Notes: generated from the sequence alone by a model not told the origin. 64,000 bases of DNA from JAYEHL01 sp041653935 (GCA_041653935.1 JBAZEO010000001.1:372001-436000); one strand, 5' to 3'. Numbered from the stretch's first letter, positions 1 to 8,156 are shown. Program-made: numbers and translations.

Positions 1-149
1 AAGAGTAGCGCCTCGATGGCATCGACCACCAGCGACTTGCCGGCGCCGGTCTCGCCCGTTATAACATTAAAGCCCGGGCCGAGGCTCCAGCTCATATCCT
101 CTATGATGCCGAAGTCCCGCACCTTTAATTCGACTAGCACCGATTGCAC
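1..149 (-). CDS. recN: DNA repair protein RecN, 5' end only (partial)
   Basis: Only the first 49 codons are inside the window and the gene runs off the left edge. The reading frame opens at a GTG at 149 and shows an SMC/RecN-type N-terminus: a VRDFGIIEDMSW strand followed by FNVITGETGAGKS, the Walker A motif characteristic of RecN. RecN is an SMC-like ATPase that acts at DNA double-strand breaks during recombinational repair. No in-frame ATG lies upstream of the GTG; the ATGATG pair just upstream is in another frame. The identity rests on this short but family-typical N-terminus. Confidence 0.82.
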   Translation of the reverse strand, partial: MQSVLVELKVRDFGIIEDMSWSLGPGFNVITGETGAGKSLVVDAIEALL

Positions 150-628
150 TCCATCATTTGAATGCCTAAATTTTGGCACAAAACCTTTCCATATACAACA
201 CCATACGGTAAACGGTTTTGCATTCCTGCTCCAATTTTAATACAATAGCGACATAGTCGCTTTGCAGCCAGGGAACCTTTGAAAAGAGTTGCAGGATGCC
301 TCCTGCGACGAAATATTTGAAAGATCGAACCTCCTCAATATCACAAAAGAGGCACCCTTCCAGTACTGGAAGGGTCGGGGTCGTAAGGGAGCTCCAGCCC
401 TCACCCCATCCCTCTCCCACTACGGAGGGAGAGGGTAGCTGAATAAGAGGTGCAGTAGAAGCTCCTGCCAGGGGAACTGGGGGTGTCCCCCAGATTCTTC
501 TCAAGTCCCCCAACGTATGGGGGACTAACAGGGGGTTCGGTTATTGTTTCCCCCTTTCAAGGGGGACAGCAGGGGGTTAACCAGCGCCGAATCAAAGCTT
601 CCTCAAAGCGAGTAAGGAGGTATTATAA
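150..628. repeat. Intergenic repeat cluster (gap between recN and the next gene)
   Basis: No gene is seen. The gap holds a short perfect inverted repeat around 352-375 (CCTTCCAGTACTGGAAGG), a degenerate copy of the CCCTCACCC...GAGGGAGAGGG unit near 397-435, a unit starting GAGGTGCAG at about 447 and ending GGGGGTTCGG near 541, and a GTTTCCCCC...AAGGGGGACAGCAGGGGGTT unit to about 580. The same units recur in most other gaps of the window. Confidence 0.75.
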
Positions 629-1189
629 ATGGCTAACCTTAAGGACTACAGCGGTCCGTTCAAGAAGGACATCAAAGCAACGGATTTCTCCAAAGAAGCA
701 CTGGTAAGATTGTACCAGGCAGCCTGCAAGGACTACTTAGGCATCGATGGCATCTGGCTGGCCCTCATGAGAAAAACTTTCGGCGATGAGAAGGCATGGA
801 AGTTTGACAACGAGGTCTGGGAGGGCGGCACCAAGGGAGAGGTGCGGCGCACCCGTGAAGCTCTCAATATCACGGGGAACGACGTTGAAGCGGTGATGAA
901 ATACATCCAGATGAGCGCCTCGCTGGGAGGGCTGTTCCATATCGACTGCGAGCTGATCGATAAGGAACACGGCCGGTACACTATCAACAAATGCCATTCG
1001 CTGGACTATTTCGAGAAGCACCACGACCTGAAGCTGCTCAAGCAGGCCTGCGAAGGCCTCTGCATACCCTACAACCAGCGCTCAGCCGACTGGTTCGACC
1101 CCAAGATAAAGTGGGTGCCGGTGAAGCTGCCGCCCCGCAAGAGCCCGAGCGAGCCAGCCTGCATCTGGGATATCTATCTGGAAAAATAA
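629..1189 (+). CDS. Uncharacterised protein, possibly DUF6125 / ATC-hydrolase-like
   Basis: A 186-residue soluble protein with no signal peptide or membrane segment. A strong ribosome site (AAGGAGG) sits nine bases before the ATG. The N-terminal half, DFSKEALVRLYQAACKDYLGIDGIW...VW, resembles from memory the DUF6125 group of proteins related to L-2-amino-thiazoline-4-carboxylate hydrolase. The C-terminal half has scattered conserved-looking Cys residues (CKDYLG, DCEL, NKCHS, ACEGLCIPYN, CIWDIY). It is monocistronic and ends at a strong intrinsic terminator. Function is unknown; the family assignment is tentative. Confidence 0.7.
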   Translation: MANLKDYSGPFKKDIKATDFSKEALVRLYQAACKDYLGIDGIWLALMRKTFGDEKAWKFDNEVWEGGTKGEVRRTREALNITGNDVEAVMKYIQMSASLGGLFHIDCELIDKEHGRYTINKCHSLDYFEKHHDLKLLKQACEGLCIPYNQRSADWFDPKIKWVPVKLPPRKSPSEPACIWDIYLEK

Positions 1190-1210
1190 ATTAAGATCGA
1201 TACCAAATAA

Positions 1211-1239
1211 AAAAGGCCCGCCAAATGGCGGGCCTTTTG
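1211..1239. terminator. Bidirectional intrinsic terminator
   Basis: The stem AAAGGCCCGCC-AAAT-GGCGGGCCTTT is followed by a T-run on each strand. It lies between the convergent genes ending at 1189 (+) and 1252 (-), and so probably serves both. Confidence 0.88.
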
Positions 1240-1251
1240 TTTATCAGCGTT

Positions 1252-1533
1252 TTATCGCTTTATGAGGACTATATTCTTTCTTACCCTTTCAGATAGCGCG
1301 CCTTGAGCAGAGGTAAGATGATCTCTATGTCTTCCGATAATTATCTGCTTCCTTCTTACCTCGGAAAACTGCCCGATGCCAGATGGAGTATGCGCCCTAT
1401 GCCTGTCGTTGATTATCATCTTCCTTCTTCTTTCGGAGAATTGCGCGGTTGCAGATATAGCAGGTGGATTAATTCCCTTCTGACGATCAAGTTTTTCCTG
1501 GATAGTCATGCTTCCTTTTTTCTGGGCTGTCAT
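1252..1533 (-). CDS. Small basic protein with three internal repeats
   Basis: A 93-residue, strongly basic protein. After an N-terminal MTIQEKLDRQ segment come three imperfect copies of a roughly 24-residue unit: QFSERRRKMIINDRHRAH, QFSEVRRKQIIIGRHRDH and ALSERVRKNIVLIKR. An AGGAGG lies four bases upstream of the ATG at 1533; an internal ATG at 1509 also has an AAGGA and is an alternative start. The charge and repeated S-E-x-R-R-K helices suggest nucleic-acid binding, but I do not recognise the family. The coding frame is clean and the terminator at 1211-1239 follows it. Confidence 0.6.
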   Translation of the reverse strand: MTAQKKGSMTIQEKLDRQKGINPPAISATAQFSERRRKMIINDRHRAHTPSGIGQFSEVRRKQIIIGRHRDHLTSAQGALSERVRKNIVLIKR

Positions 1534-1649
1534 GCTGCCTCCTTTTTAATATTTAGAAAAAGTTTCAGCTTTGTTACGAGGATTATCTGCTTTCTGATTA
1601 TTCATATATTTTTATCTTTGTCAATATTTTTAAGTGAGTTTTAGTCCTC

Positions 1650-3581
1650 CTACCCCACCAGCCCCCGCTCCTCCATCTCGCCAGCAATATCCCCCAATCC
1701 TATGCTCTCAAGCTGAGCCTTGGTCTGCAGACCGGTGGCCACGTCCCAACCGCGAAGTTTATAGTACTCATCCTTCATAGCCTCGAACTTGTCCCGTTCG
1801 ATGACTGTATCTTTCCGTGAGGTGACTTTGCCGTCCTTGCCCGGAGCCTTGCACTCGGAATTCAAGCCTATGAACTTGAGCGGGCGGGTGTAGAAGGCCT
1901 CGTCGAGCACATCCGCAGCGCGGCCGCGGTGGCCCTCGCGGACCAATATCGCGCGCTGCAGGTTGAAAACTCGTTCCCCGATTCGATAAAGTCCCTGCTC
2001 ATCCGGCTTGCCGCCGACGACGGCCGCCAGCATCTTGCTCTCCAGCGACGGATCGCCGATGTGGTCTTCGGAATACATCACGCTGGACGCGTTGTTAAGA
2101 GGGAAATCACATACTATCAAGCACTCGCGGGCGTACTGCCGGTCCTGAATCTTTTTGGCCGCCAGCGCCTTGCCCTCGTAGGTGGAAAAATCGGCGGCCA
2201 GTTCAGAGCCCCAGAATACCTTAGCTAATTTACGAAACACGTCGGTCGAAACGTAAGAGGTGGTGATGCCGTCGGCCCAGTCCAGCCACTTGTACATAGG
2301 CAGGCTCGTCTCGTGGAGCTGCTGGATGGGCTGGCGCGGCTCCATGGCATAGAACAGGCTGTGCGCCAGGAACATGCGCGGGTCGTACAGCGTCATATGT
2401 CCCGCCTTCGAAACGTAAAATGTTATCTGCTCCCTGGCCTTGCCGCCGAGCGACTCGGCAGCCTTGAGCGTGCCCTTAGCCAGGACATCGCCGAAGCCCT
2501 CGCGCAGCGCTATCATGCGTATCATCTTCTCGATGAACTCGATACTGCCCATCTTCATGATCTGCATCCCTGTGATCGTATCGTTCAGTATGCCCTTAGC
2601 GTAGCAGCGGCCGAGCCACATAATCATCGCCAGCAGCGAGTTTGTATCGACGCCGTAGTCGTCGCACATCATCGTAGCCTGGAACGGCACATCGACAGCT
2701 TCAGTGCTCCACGGCCCGTAGAAATGCTTGGCCGCATCCTGGTAGAACTGGGCCGCCGTGCACATATATTTGTGGTACGTGCCGTCCTTGGACATGGCCT
2801 CCGAGCGGATGCAGCCGCGGATACATCCGAAACAGGCTATCTTCTTCATGCGAGGCCCGGGGGTCAGCTCTTTCTGCACCAGCGGCATGCCCTTGGTAAG
2901 CTCGCGGGCGTACTGCGAGACCTGTTTCAAGGCCTCAGGGTTGGCGGCAACAGGCTTACTCTTGCTCTTGACCACGATGGCCTTGAGCTTCTTCGCGCCC
3001 ATGACAGAGGCCAGACCGCCCGAGCCGGACGAGTCATCTTCGGCAAGGATAATCGAGAACTGTACGCAATTCTCGCCCGCCTGCCCGATGGAGACCACAC
3101 GCGCCGTCTCGCCGTGAGCTTCCTTCAGCGTGCGCCGTGTCTCAATGTTGCCCCTGCCCCAGATGTTTGAGGCATCTCTTATCGAGGCGTTCCCGTCTTC
3201 GATTAAAATATATACGGGTTTATCTGAAGCGCCCTGAACGATAACTCCGTCGTAGCCGGCAAACTTGAGGTGCGCGCCCCAGCTGCCGCCGAAGTTGCAG
3301 TAAGTGAAAGATTCTGGATCGGTGGCGGGCGACTTGCCGCAAACCATCCAGCGCGAGCCGGAGAGGCCGGGGAAACCGCAGAGCGGTCCGGTCATGAAGA
3401 ATAATCGATTGTCGGGGCCAAGCGCGCCGAAGGCAGGGGAGACCTCATCCCAGTATATCTTGGCGGCTATGCCCCTGCCGCCGAGGAACAGGGACGAATA
3501 ATCAAACGTCGGTATAGACGAAATATTTCCCGACGACAGATCGGCTCTTAATATTTTGCCGCTATAGCCGTATTCAGCCAT
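1650..3581 (-). CDS. Aldehyde:ferredoxin oxidoreductase family protein (tungstopterin enzyme)
   Basis: About 643 residues, full length for the AOR family. These enzymes oxidise aldehydes to carboxylic acids with ferredoxin as acceptor, using a bis-pterin tungsten cofactor and one [4Fe-4S] cluster. The N-terminal domain begins GYSGKILRADLSSG and includes the LGGRGIAAKIYWDE and GPLCGFPGLSGSRW motifs. Cluster ligands CFGCIRGC lie near residues 250-257, with a fourth likely in ECLIVCDFP toward the C-terminus. The start MAEYGYSGKIL is preferred; an upstream in-frame codon would add two residues. It is the last gene of a three-gene operon with the A-type carrier and a membrane protein. The physiological aldehyde cannot be read from the sequence. 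Confidence 0.9.
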   Translation of the reverse strand: MAEYGYSGKILRADLSSGNISSIPTFDYSSLFLGGRGIAAKIYWDEVSPAFGALGPDNRLFFMTGPLCGFPGLSGSRWMVCGKSPATDPESFTYCNFGGSWGAHLKFAGYDGVIVQGASDKPVYILIEDGNASIRDASNIWGRGNIETRRTLKEAHGETARVVSIGQAGENCVQFSIILAEDDSSGSGGLASVMGAKKLKAIVVKSKSKPVAANPEALKQVSQYARELTKGMPLVQKELTPGPRMKKIACFGCIRGCIRSEAMSKDGTYHKYMCTAAQFYQDAAKHFYGPWSTEAVDVPFQATMMCDDYGVDTNSLLAMIMWLGRCYAKGILNDTITGMQIMKMGSIEFIEKMIRMIALREGFGDVLAKGTLKAAESLGGKAREQITFYVSKAGHMTLYDPRMFLAHSLFYAMEPRQPIQQLHETSLPMYKWLDWADGITTSYVSTDVFRKLAKVFWGSELAADFSTYEGKALAAKKIQDRQYARECLIVCDFPLNNASSVMYSEDHIGDPSLESKMLAAVVGGKPDEQGLYRIGERVFNLQRAILVREGHRGRAADVLDEAFYTRPLKFIGLNSECKAPGKDGKVTSRKDTVIERDKFEAMKDEYYKLRGWDVATGLQTKAQLESIGLGDIAGEMEERGLVG

Positions 3582-3621
3582 CTGCACCTCAACCGTCTCA
3601 GTAAAGGCGGCTAGTTCTATA

Positions 3622-4032
3622 TTACGCTTTGCCGGGAATAAACGTCAGGGCGCGGCCTCCGGGGACATCCACACAATCCAGGGTTAATCCCTTCACCGAC
3701 TCGGCGATCTCGGGATCCATAAGAAGCACTTTGGCTCCGTCATGCTCGATGGCCTGGTCGCCATCCCTGAATATATCTGGTATCAAGCCAAAGCCGTGGT
3801 CCCCCATCACAATGAGTCTGAGAGCTATATCCCCCATCTCACACCCGTCACCGGCATCGGCATGCCCCTCGCACCCGCAACCGCAATGGCTGCTGCAGGC
3901 CGATTCGCCCGGCGCTTGCTCATCGCCACAACAGGATCCGCCGTGCTCATGTTCATCACCGCAACCGGAGCACTGCATCTGCTCCAGTATCTTCTTCAGT
4001 TCATCGATGCCCTGAGCTGTTACCTTAAACAT
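3622..4032 (-). CDS. HesB/IscA-like A-type carrier with Cys/His-rich insertion
   Basis: A 136-residue protein. The C-terminal two thirds (LRLIVMGDHGFGLIPDIF...GAKVLLMDPEIAESVKGLTLDCVDVPGGRALTFIPG) has the shape of a HesB/IscA iron-sulfur carrier fold. Residues about 21-55 form an inserted segment packed with CxxC, HEHGGSCC and HCGCGCEGH motifs, with 11-12 Cys and several His. Such a segment suggests metal binding. The ATG at 4032 follows AAAGGA with good spacing; an upstream TTG at 4047 would overlap the preceding gene. Its place between a membrane protein and an AOR gene suggests a role in metal or cluster supply to that enzyme, which is inference. Confidence 0.7.
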   Translation of the reverse strand: MFKVTAQGIDELKKILEQMQCSGCGDEHEHGGSCCGDEQAPGESACSSHCGCGCEGHADAGDGCEMGDIALRLIVMGDHGFGLIPDIFRDGDQAIEHDGAKVLLMDPEIAESVKGLTLDCVDVPGGRALTFIPGKA

Positions 4033-4043
4033 CACAATTCCTT

Positions 4044-4499
4044 TCAATCAACCAGCTGGCTGAGCACAATAAATAAAACGCAAGCCGCAAGCATTAAGTA
4101 ATACAAGCTTGGTACGGGCCCCCACCACTCAGTATGCCACCAGATCTCCCCCTTCTTGAACCTCTTGATGCCGAAGTTCGGGTTAAACACGAACCAAAGA
4201 AAGTCTTCGAGCAGGAATGTCTCAAACATTAAGCCCAGAATCAGCAGTTCCGTGGCCAACGTCCAGTGCGCGAACAGGAACGGGAAATGGAACATCGTTA
4301 TCACGAAGGTAATCATGACGATGTGGTATCCCGTTATGGGACGGCCGCCTGACAGCTTGACGAGCGCTCCACTCTCCTTGCGCCAGCAGGGGAGCTTGGC
4401 AGCCCAGCCGTCCTTGCCCTCGATCTGAATCTCGAAAAGGGCAAAGATCACGGCCAGCACCGCGGCGCACACGATATAAACGGCCAGATGGAAGATCAT
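4044..4499 (-). CDS. Small polytopic membrane protein of unknown function
   Basis: A 151-residue protein with about four hydrophobic segments: residues 4-22, roughly 55-75, 78-98 and 131-148. Aromatic-rich loops (EDFLWFVFNPNFG, GEIWWHTEWWGPVPS) lie between the last two. It is the first gene of the operon with the A-type carrier and AOR genes, separated by only a few bases. No cofactor-binding motif stands out. It could anchor the AOR module to the membrane, but nothing in the sequence proves this. Confidence 0.72.
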   Translation of the reverse strand: MIFHLAVYIVCAAVLAVIFALFEIQIEGKDGWAAKLPCWRKESGALVKLSGGRPITGYHIVMITFVITMFHFPFLFAHWTLATELLILGLMFETFLLEDFLWFVFNPNFGIKRFKKGEIWWHTEWWGPVPSLYYLMLAACVLFIVLSQLVD

Positions 4500-4992
4500 C
4501 TACGATACCTCATACGTCAAGGCTGTACATAATAGTAAACGATACACTGGCTTTTGCCAAGTATCAGAGTTTGAGAAAGAGTGGCGAATGATAAGCCTTT
4601 CTTCTCAGCTGCGACAGCTCTAGCCAGCTCGGCTTAAAGCTCTGCACTCAACCCCCTTTATCCCCCACTCTTGGGGGAATTTTTTTATAAATCTCCTTCC
4701 CTCTGGCACCCTTCCCTCAAGGAAGGGAGAACTTACGGCCTCTTTCTCTAGCTAACCCCTTTCATAGAGAGGGGGCTATAGTTATATAGCGAATGCTTCC
4801 CGAGACGTACTAGTTCCCCCTCTTTTTAGAAGAGGGGGTTAGGGGGAGATAGCTTTAAAAAAACATCTCCCTCTTCCTCCGCAGGGAGAGGATAAGGGTG
4901 AGGGCACATATGACGCAGATGTAACATGTGATGTTGTTTCCCCCTTCCAAGGGGGACAGCAGGGGATTGACAACTATCAACCTTACCATCAT
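4500..4992. repeat. Intergenic repeat cluster
   Basis: No gene is seen. In order: a CAGCTGCGACAGC end (about 4604), an ACCCCCTTTATCCCCCACTCTTGGGGG unit, a reverse copy of the TCCCTTCCTTGAGGGAAGG unit (about 4690-4732), a reverse copy of the long CCCTCACCC...AGAGGGGGAA unit (about 4812-4905) and a GTTTCCCCC...AAGGGGGACAGCAGGGG unit (about 4931-4970). This is the reverse orientation of the order seen at 8736-9061. Confidence 0.7.
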
Positions 4993-5014
4993 AATGAATG
5001 AACGTTCATTCATT
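4993..5014. promoter_or_regulatory. Perfect palindromic TetR operator
   Basis: A 22-bp perfect palindrome whose core is TGAATGAACGTTCATTCA, ending 15 bases before the TetR ATG. Sequences of this type are classical operators for TetR-family repressors, so autoregulation of the regulator and the downstream ABC genes is likely. Confidence 0.85.
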
Positions 5015-5029
5015 TTCTAAAGAAATGCT

Positions 5030-5650
5030 ATGACACAGTCAAAAAGAGACCTTATAACCACACAGCGGCAGCGGCAGATAATAGACGCCGCATTCGATGT
5101 ATTCTCAAGGAAAGGATTCGCCGAAGCGACGACACACGAGATCGCTAAAGAAGCCGGCGTCGCGGTAGGCACGATATATAAGTATTTCAACAACAAACGC
5201 GACCTCCTCGTTAAGGTAGTTACCGATACTGTCATCACCGAACCTCTAATCGAAATACTGCAGAAACGCGACGACGTAGACGATGATACCTTCATCCGTT
5301 CCGTCATATCCGACCGCCTTAACTTGGGTCTGGAAAACATAGGAAGGATAATACCTCTCCTGAGCGAGATCCTGCGTGACGATGAGCTGAGCCAGCGCTT
5401 CGCCGATGCTGTGCTCAAGCCTAACATAGGTATAGTGGAGAAATACCTGCAAGCCAAGGCAGATTCCGGCATAATCCGTCCGCTTAACGCTCAGATAACT
5501 ATCCGCTGTATCATCGGAATGATAATAGGCTTCATTCTGATATACCGGATTGAAGGCAGGAAAAGCCCCGCTAACAGCATCCGGCGTGATGAGCTGATCG
5601 ACAATATGATCGAGATAATACTGCACGGGCTGCAAGCTGAAAAAACATAG
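5030..5650 (+). CDS. TetR/AcrR family transcriptional regulator
   Basis: 206 residues. The N-terminal domain (about residues 11-60) has the TetR helix-turn-helix with the typical QIIDAAFDVFSRKGFAEATTHEIAKEAGVAVGTIYKYFNNKRDLL pattern. The C-terminal domain is helical and ligand-binding in this family. It is the first gene of a three-gene operon with an ABC-2-type exporter and sits directly downstream of a perfect palindromic operator. It probably represses the operon until an exported compound binds. The ligand is unknown. Confidence 0.92.
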   Translation: MTQSKRDLITTQRQRQIIDAAFDVFSRKGFAEATTHEIAKEAGVAVGTIYKYFNNKRDLLVKVVTDTVITEPLIEILQKRDDVDDDTFIRSVISDRLNLGLENIGRIIPLLSEILRDDELSQRFADAVLKPNIGIVEKYLQAKADSGIIRPLNAQITIRCIIGMIIGFILIYRIEGRKSPANSIRRDELIDNMIEIILHGLQAEKT

Positions 5651-5667
5651 CTTTCGGAGGGTACACG

Positions 5668-6435
5668 ATGGTTACAAACCAAAAAGCGCCGAAGCCGGCC
5701 ATCCAGACAAAAAATGTCTCCTTCAACTACCGAAAGATCAAGGCCGTCGATAACATATCGATAGAGATACCCAAGGGCATTAGCTTCGGCGTGCTCGGAC
5801 CCAACGGCTCGGGCAAGACCACCTTCATCAGAATGCTTGTAGGACTTATCAAGCCGAAGTCGGGAGCCGTTCGCACCCTGGGAAGACCCCCCTCCCGCAA
5901 GCTCGCGCGGCACATCGGGTATATGCCGCAGCTTCCCGCCCTCTACTCCGAGCTGTCGATAGCGCAAAACGTGGATTTCTTCGCCCGCATCTACGGGATA
6001 AAAAATAAAGCACAGCGGCAAAAGCTGGTGAAAGAAGCCATCACCATGGTCGGACTGTGGCCCCGCCACAAAGACTCGATCGGCAAGCTCAGCGGCGGCA
6101 TGAAGCAGCGTGTCAGCCTGGCCTGCGCCATCGTACACCGACCAAAACTTCTATTCCTCGACGAGCCGACGGTCGGCGTCGATCCCGCTCTGCGTGTTAA
6201 GTTCTGGGAATATTTCAGAAGCCTGACGGAAAAGGGCGTCACGATTATTATATCCAGCCATACCATGGACGACGCCGCCCATTGCGACAAACTGGCTTTC
6301 ATGAGGGAGGGCAGAGTCATAGCCATGGGAAGTCCGGGCGAACTTAAGCAGGCTACAGGTTCTACCGAAGCCTCACTTGAAGATGCCTTCCTGTACTTCG
6401 TCCAGCGAAAGGAGGCGGAACATGTCAGTAAATAA
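5668..6435 (+). CDS. ABC transporter ATP-binding protein
   Basis: 255 residues with a complete nucleotide-binding domain: Walker A GPNGSGKT at 44-51, signature LSGGMKQR at 141-148, Walker B LLFLDEP at 161-167, and a switch His in IISSHTMDD. Of the ABC-2 (drug or lipid exporter) type, it pairs with the permease encoded directly downstream, whose start lies inside this gene's 3' end. It is 17 bases downstream of the TetR gene, behind a CGGAGGG ribosome site. Confidence 0.93.
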   Translation: MVTNQKAPKPAIQTKNVSFNYRKIKAVDNISIEIPKGISFGVLGPNGSGKTTFIRMLVGLIKPKSGAVRTLGRPPSRKLARHIGYMPQLPALYSELSIAQNVDFFARIYGIKNKAQRQKLVKEAITMVGLWPRHKDSIGKLSGGMKQRVSLACAIVHRPKLLFLDEPTVGVDPALRVKFWEYFRSLTEKGVTIIISSHTMDDAAHCDKLAFMREGRVIAMGSPGELKQATGSTEASLEDAFLYFVQRKEAEHVSK

Positions 6436-7192
6436 CGTACTCGCAATGGCATCAAGGGTTATAAACCAGCTCATCAGAGACCGCCGCACCATCGCGATCA
6501 TATTGATCGTGCCCATCGTGGTCATGTCGCTGATAACCTACGCCATGCCTTCAGGCACCGGTGTGCTCGACAGATACGCGCCGGCGCTTATTGTTACCAT
6601 GGCGCTGCTTTTCACATTCCTTCTCACCGGTATCAGCTTCCTGCGAGAACGTTCACAGGGCACGCTGGAGCGCATGATGGCATCGCCCGTCTCCCGCCTG
6701 GACATGGTCCTTGGGTATATATGCGGTTTCTTCATCTTCGCCATGATACAGGTGCTCATCATACTCCTCTTCACCATATACGCGCTGGATATAGAATACG
6801 CCGGCGGCCTATGGCGAATATTCTTTTTTCTCATACTTATAGTCATTATGGCTGTCTGCCTGGGCATATTCGCATCCGCCTTTGCCAAGAACGAGCTCCA
6901 GATGGTGCAGTTCATCCCGCTTATCATCGTCCCCCAGATATTCCTCTGCGGGGTCGTCTTCCCTATGAATCAGATGAGTGAGGTGCTGCAGTGGATAGGG
7001 AAGTTCCTGCCCCTCACATACGGCGTGGACGGCATGCGCCAGATAATGCTTCCTGACAACATACTTCTTACTTTTAAGGAAACCGGGCAGATCATATTCG
7101 GTGTGGGCACCGATATAGGTATACTCGCTGCCTTTGTCATCGTAATGTCGATACTGGCGGCCGTCGGCCTGCGCCGGGGACAATCCGGATAA
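6422..7192 (+). CDS. ABC-2 type transporter permease
   Basis: 256 residues with six hydrophobic segments, starting with a typical ABC-2 N-terminal MASRVINQLIRDRRTIAIILIVPIVVMSLI. A strong AAAGGAGG lies before the ATG at 6422, which overlaps the ATPase gene by 14 bases. A start at 6377 in the same frame would add residues overlapping the ATPase and is less likely. Together with the ATPase it forms an exporter under TetR control. The substrate is unknown. Confidence 0.9.
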   Translation: MSVNNVLAMASRVINQLIRDRRTIAIILIVPIVVMSLITYAMPSGTGVLDRYAPALIVTMALLFTFLLTGISFLRERSQGTLERMMASPVSRLDMVLGYICGFFIFAMIQVLIILLFTIYALDIEYAGGLWRIFFFLILIVIMAVCLGIFASAFAKNELQMVQFIPLIIVPQIFLCGVVFPMNQMSEVLQWIGKFLPLTYGVDGMRQIMLPDNILLTFKETGQIIFGVGTDIGILAAFVIVMSILAAVGLRRGQSG

Positions 7193-7660
7193 ATCCCGGC
7201 TCGTTTGGTCAACCCTCTGTTCTCCCCCTTGAAAGGGTGAGACAACAACCGAACCCCCTTAAAGTCCCCCATACGTTGGGGGACTTTAATTTATGGGACA
7301 CTCTATCTTATACAGCTGCGGCGCGCAAATGAATTCGTATGGGCGTCCTTCTGCGGAAGGACGCCCATACATTAAGGTTCACTGAGCGCTGTATACCTTT
7401 GCCACAGCCATCTCGATAGAGAGGTTAGCTAATGGGCACGGCACTTCGTCCGTGCACATACATTAAGAGTCGCTAAGTGCTGTAATGCGTACAGTTACAT
7501 GGTAAGTTCCCCCTCTTTTTAGAAGAGGGGGTCAGGGGGAGATAGCTTTAAAAATATTCTCCCTCTCCCTCCGCAGGGAGAGGGTCAGGGTGAGGGTGTG
7601 CGCGCCGCAGCTGTATAAGGCCGGGGCATCTCTGTCGTCTAAAAACCCCAAACTAAAAAT
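7193..7660. repeat. Intergenic repeat cluster with a complete inverted-repeat-bounded element
   Basis: No gene is seen. After a GGGGGTTCGG-type unit (about 7213-7285, inverted around CCCCCATACGTTGGGGG) comes the element described at 7307-7619. The gap ends before the terminator of the downstream minus-strand gene. Confidence 0.75.
7307..7619. mobile_element. MITE-like element with 21-bp perfect terminal inverted repeats
   Basis: The left end at 7307-7327 and right end at 7599-7619 are perfect inverted copies containing TATACAGCTGCGGCGCGCA. Inside are a hairpin-forming GTATGGGCGTCC...GGACGCCCATAC segment, the AGAGAGGTTAGCT unit, a GCACGGC...CCGTGC segment and a reverse copy of the CCCTCACCC/AGAGGGGGAA unit. 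No coding sequence is present. The size (313 bp) and ends suit a non-autonomous element moved by a transposase in trans; no clear target-site duplication was found. Confidence 0.62.
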
Positions 7661-7698
7661 AAAAAACGGGCATACTCATTTTAGAGTATGCCCGTTTA
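7661..7698 (-). terminator. Intrinsic terminator
   Basis: On the minus strand AAACGGGCATACTC-TAAAAT-GAGTATGCCCGTTTTTT forms a 13-bp stem with a T-run. It terminates the paralog pair transcribed from 8495 to 7733. Confidence 0.88.
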
Positions 7699-7732
7699 AC
7701 AGTGCCGTTAATGAATATATGTCTTAGAAATA

Positions 7733-8110
7733 CTAGGCTGAGGTAGCTGTCTTGGCTGCTTCGGCTGCCCTGGCCGCCTCAGCTGCCTTCTTTGCATCAG
7801 CCTTCGCTTTATCTTCCTGGCACTTCTTCATATACTCTTTATCGCCCAGGTCATGTGCGAACAGCCTTTTAAAAAAGACGAACAGACCGCCGAAATTCTT
7901 CGCGAAGAAAACCAGCGCCTGCCATGTGAGTGCTACCCTTAATATACCGCGAACGTCAGTATCGAACAGGGTTACTTCATAGTTCCATTTCACGGGTTCA
8001 CTGATTATTCCCCGCATTATTACTTGGTTGTCCGGTTCATTCGTCAGATTGCCCTTACTTAAATCGATAACTAACTGCCGTTCTCCTAAACCCTTTGACC
8101 AGAACCTCAT
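7733..8110 (-). CDS. Uncharacterised protein, tandem paralog B
   Basis: 125 residues. It opens MRFWSKGLGERQLVIDLSKG and ends in a Lys/Ala-rich tail (KKAAEAARAAEAAKTATSA), with a hydrophobic stretch near residues 58-85. The upstream neighbour at 8157-8495 has the same opening (MKVWSRGLGKQ), a similar length and a similar tail, so the two are a diverged tandem duplication in one transcript ending at the terminator at 7661-7698. I do not recognise the family. The tail could bind nucleic acid or an acidic partner, but this is speculation. Confidence 0.72.
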   Translation of the reverse strand: MRFWSKGLGERQLVIDLSKGNLTNEPDNQVIMRGIISEPVKWNYEVTLFDTDVRGILRVALTWQALVFFAKNFGGLFVFFKRLFAHDLGDKEYMKKCQEDKAKADAKKAAEAARAAEAAKTATSA

Positions 8111-8156
8111 CTTAAATACCTACCTTTTCGCTAGTTTTAAAAATAACCTGTGCTTA

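Noticed and set aside
2313..3170. A 285-codon plus-strand frame inside the AOR gene
   Set aside because: It is antisense to a clear AOR family gene; the product shows no family motif.
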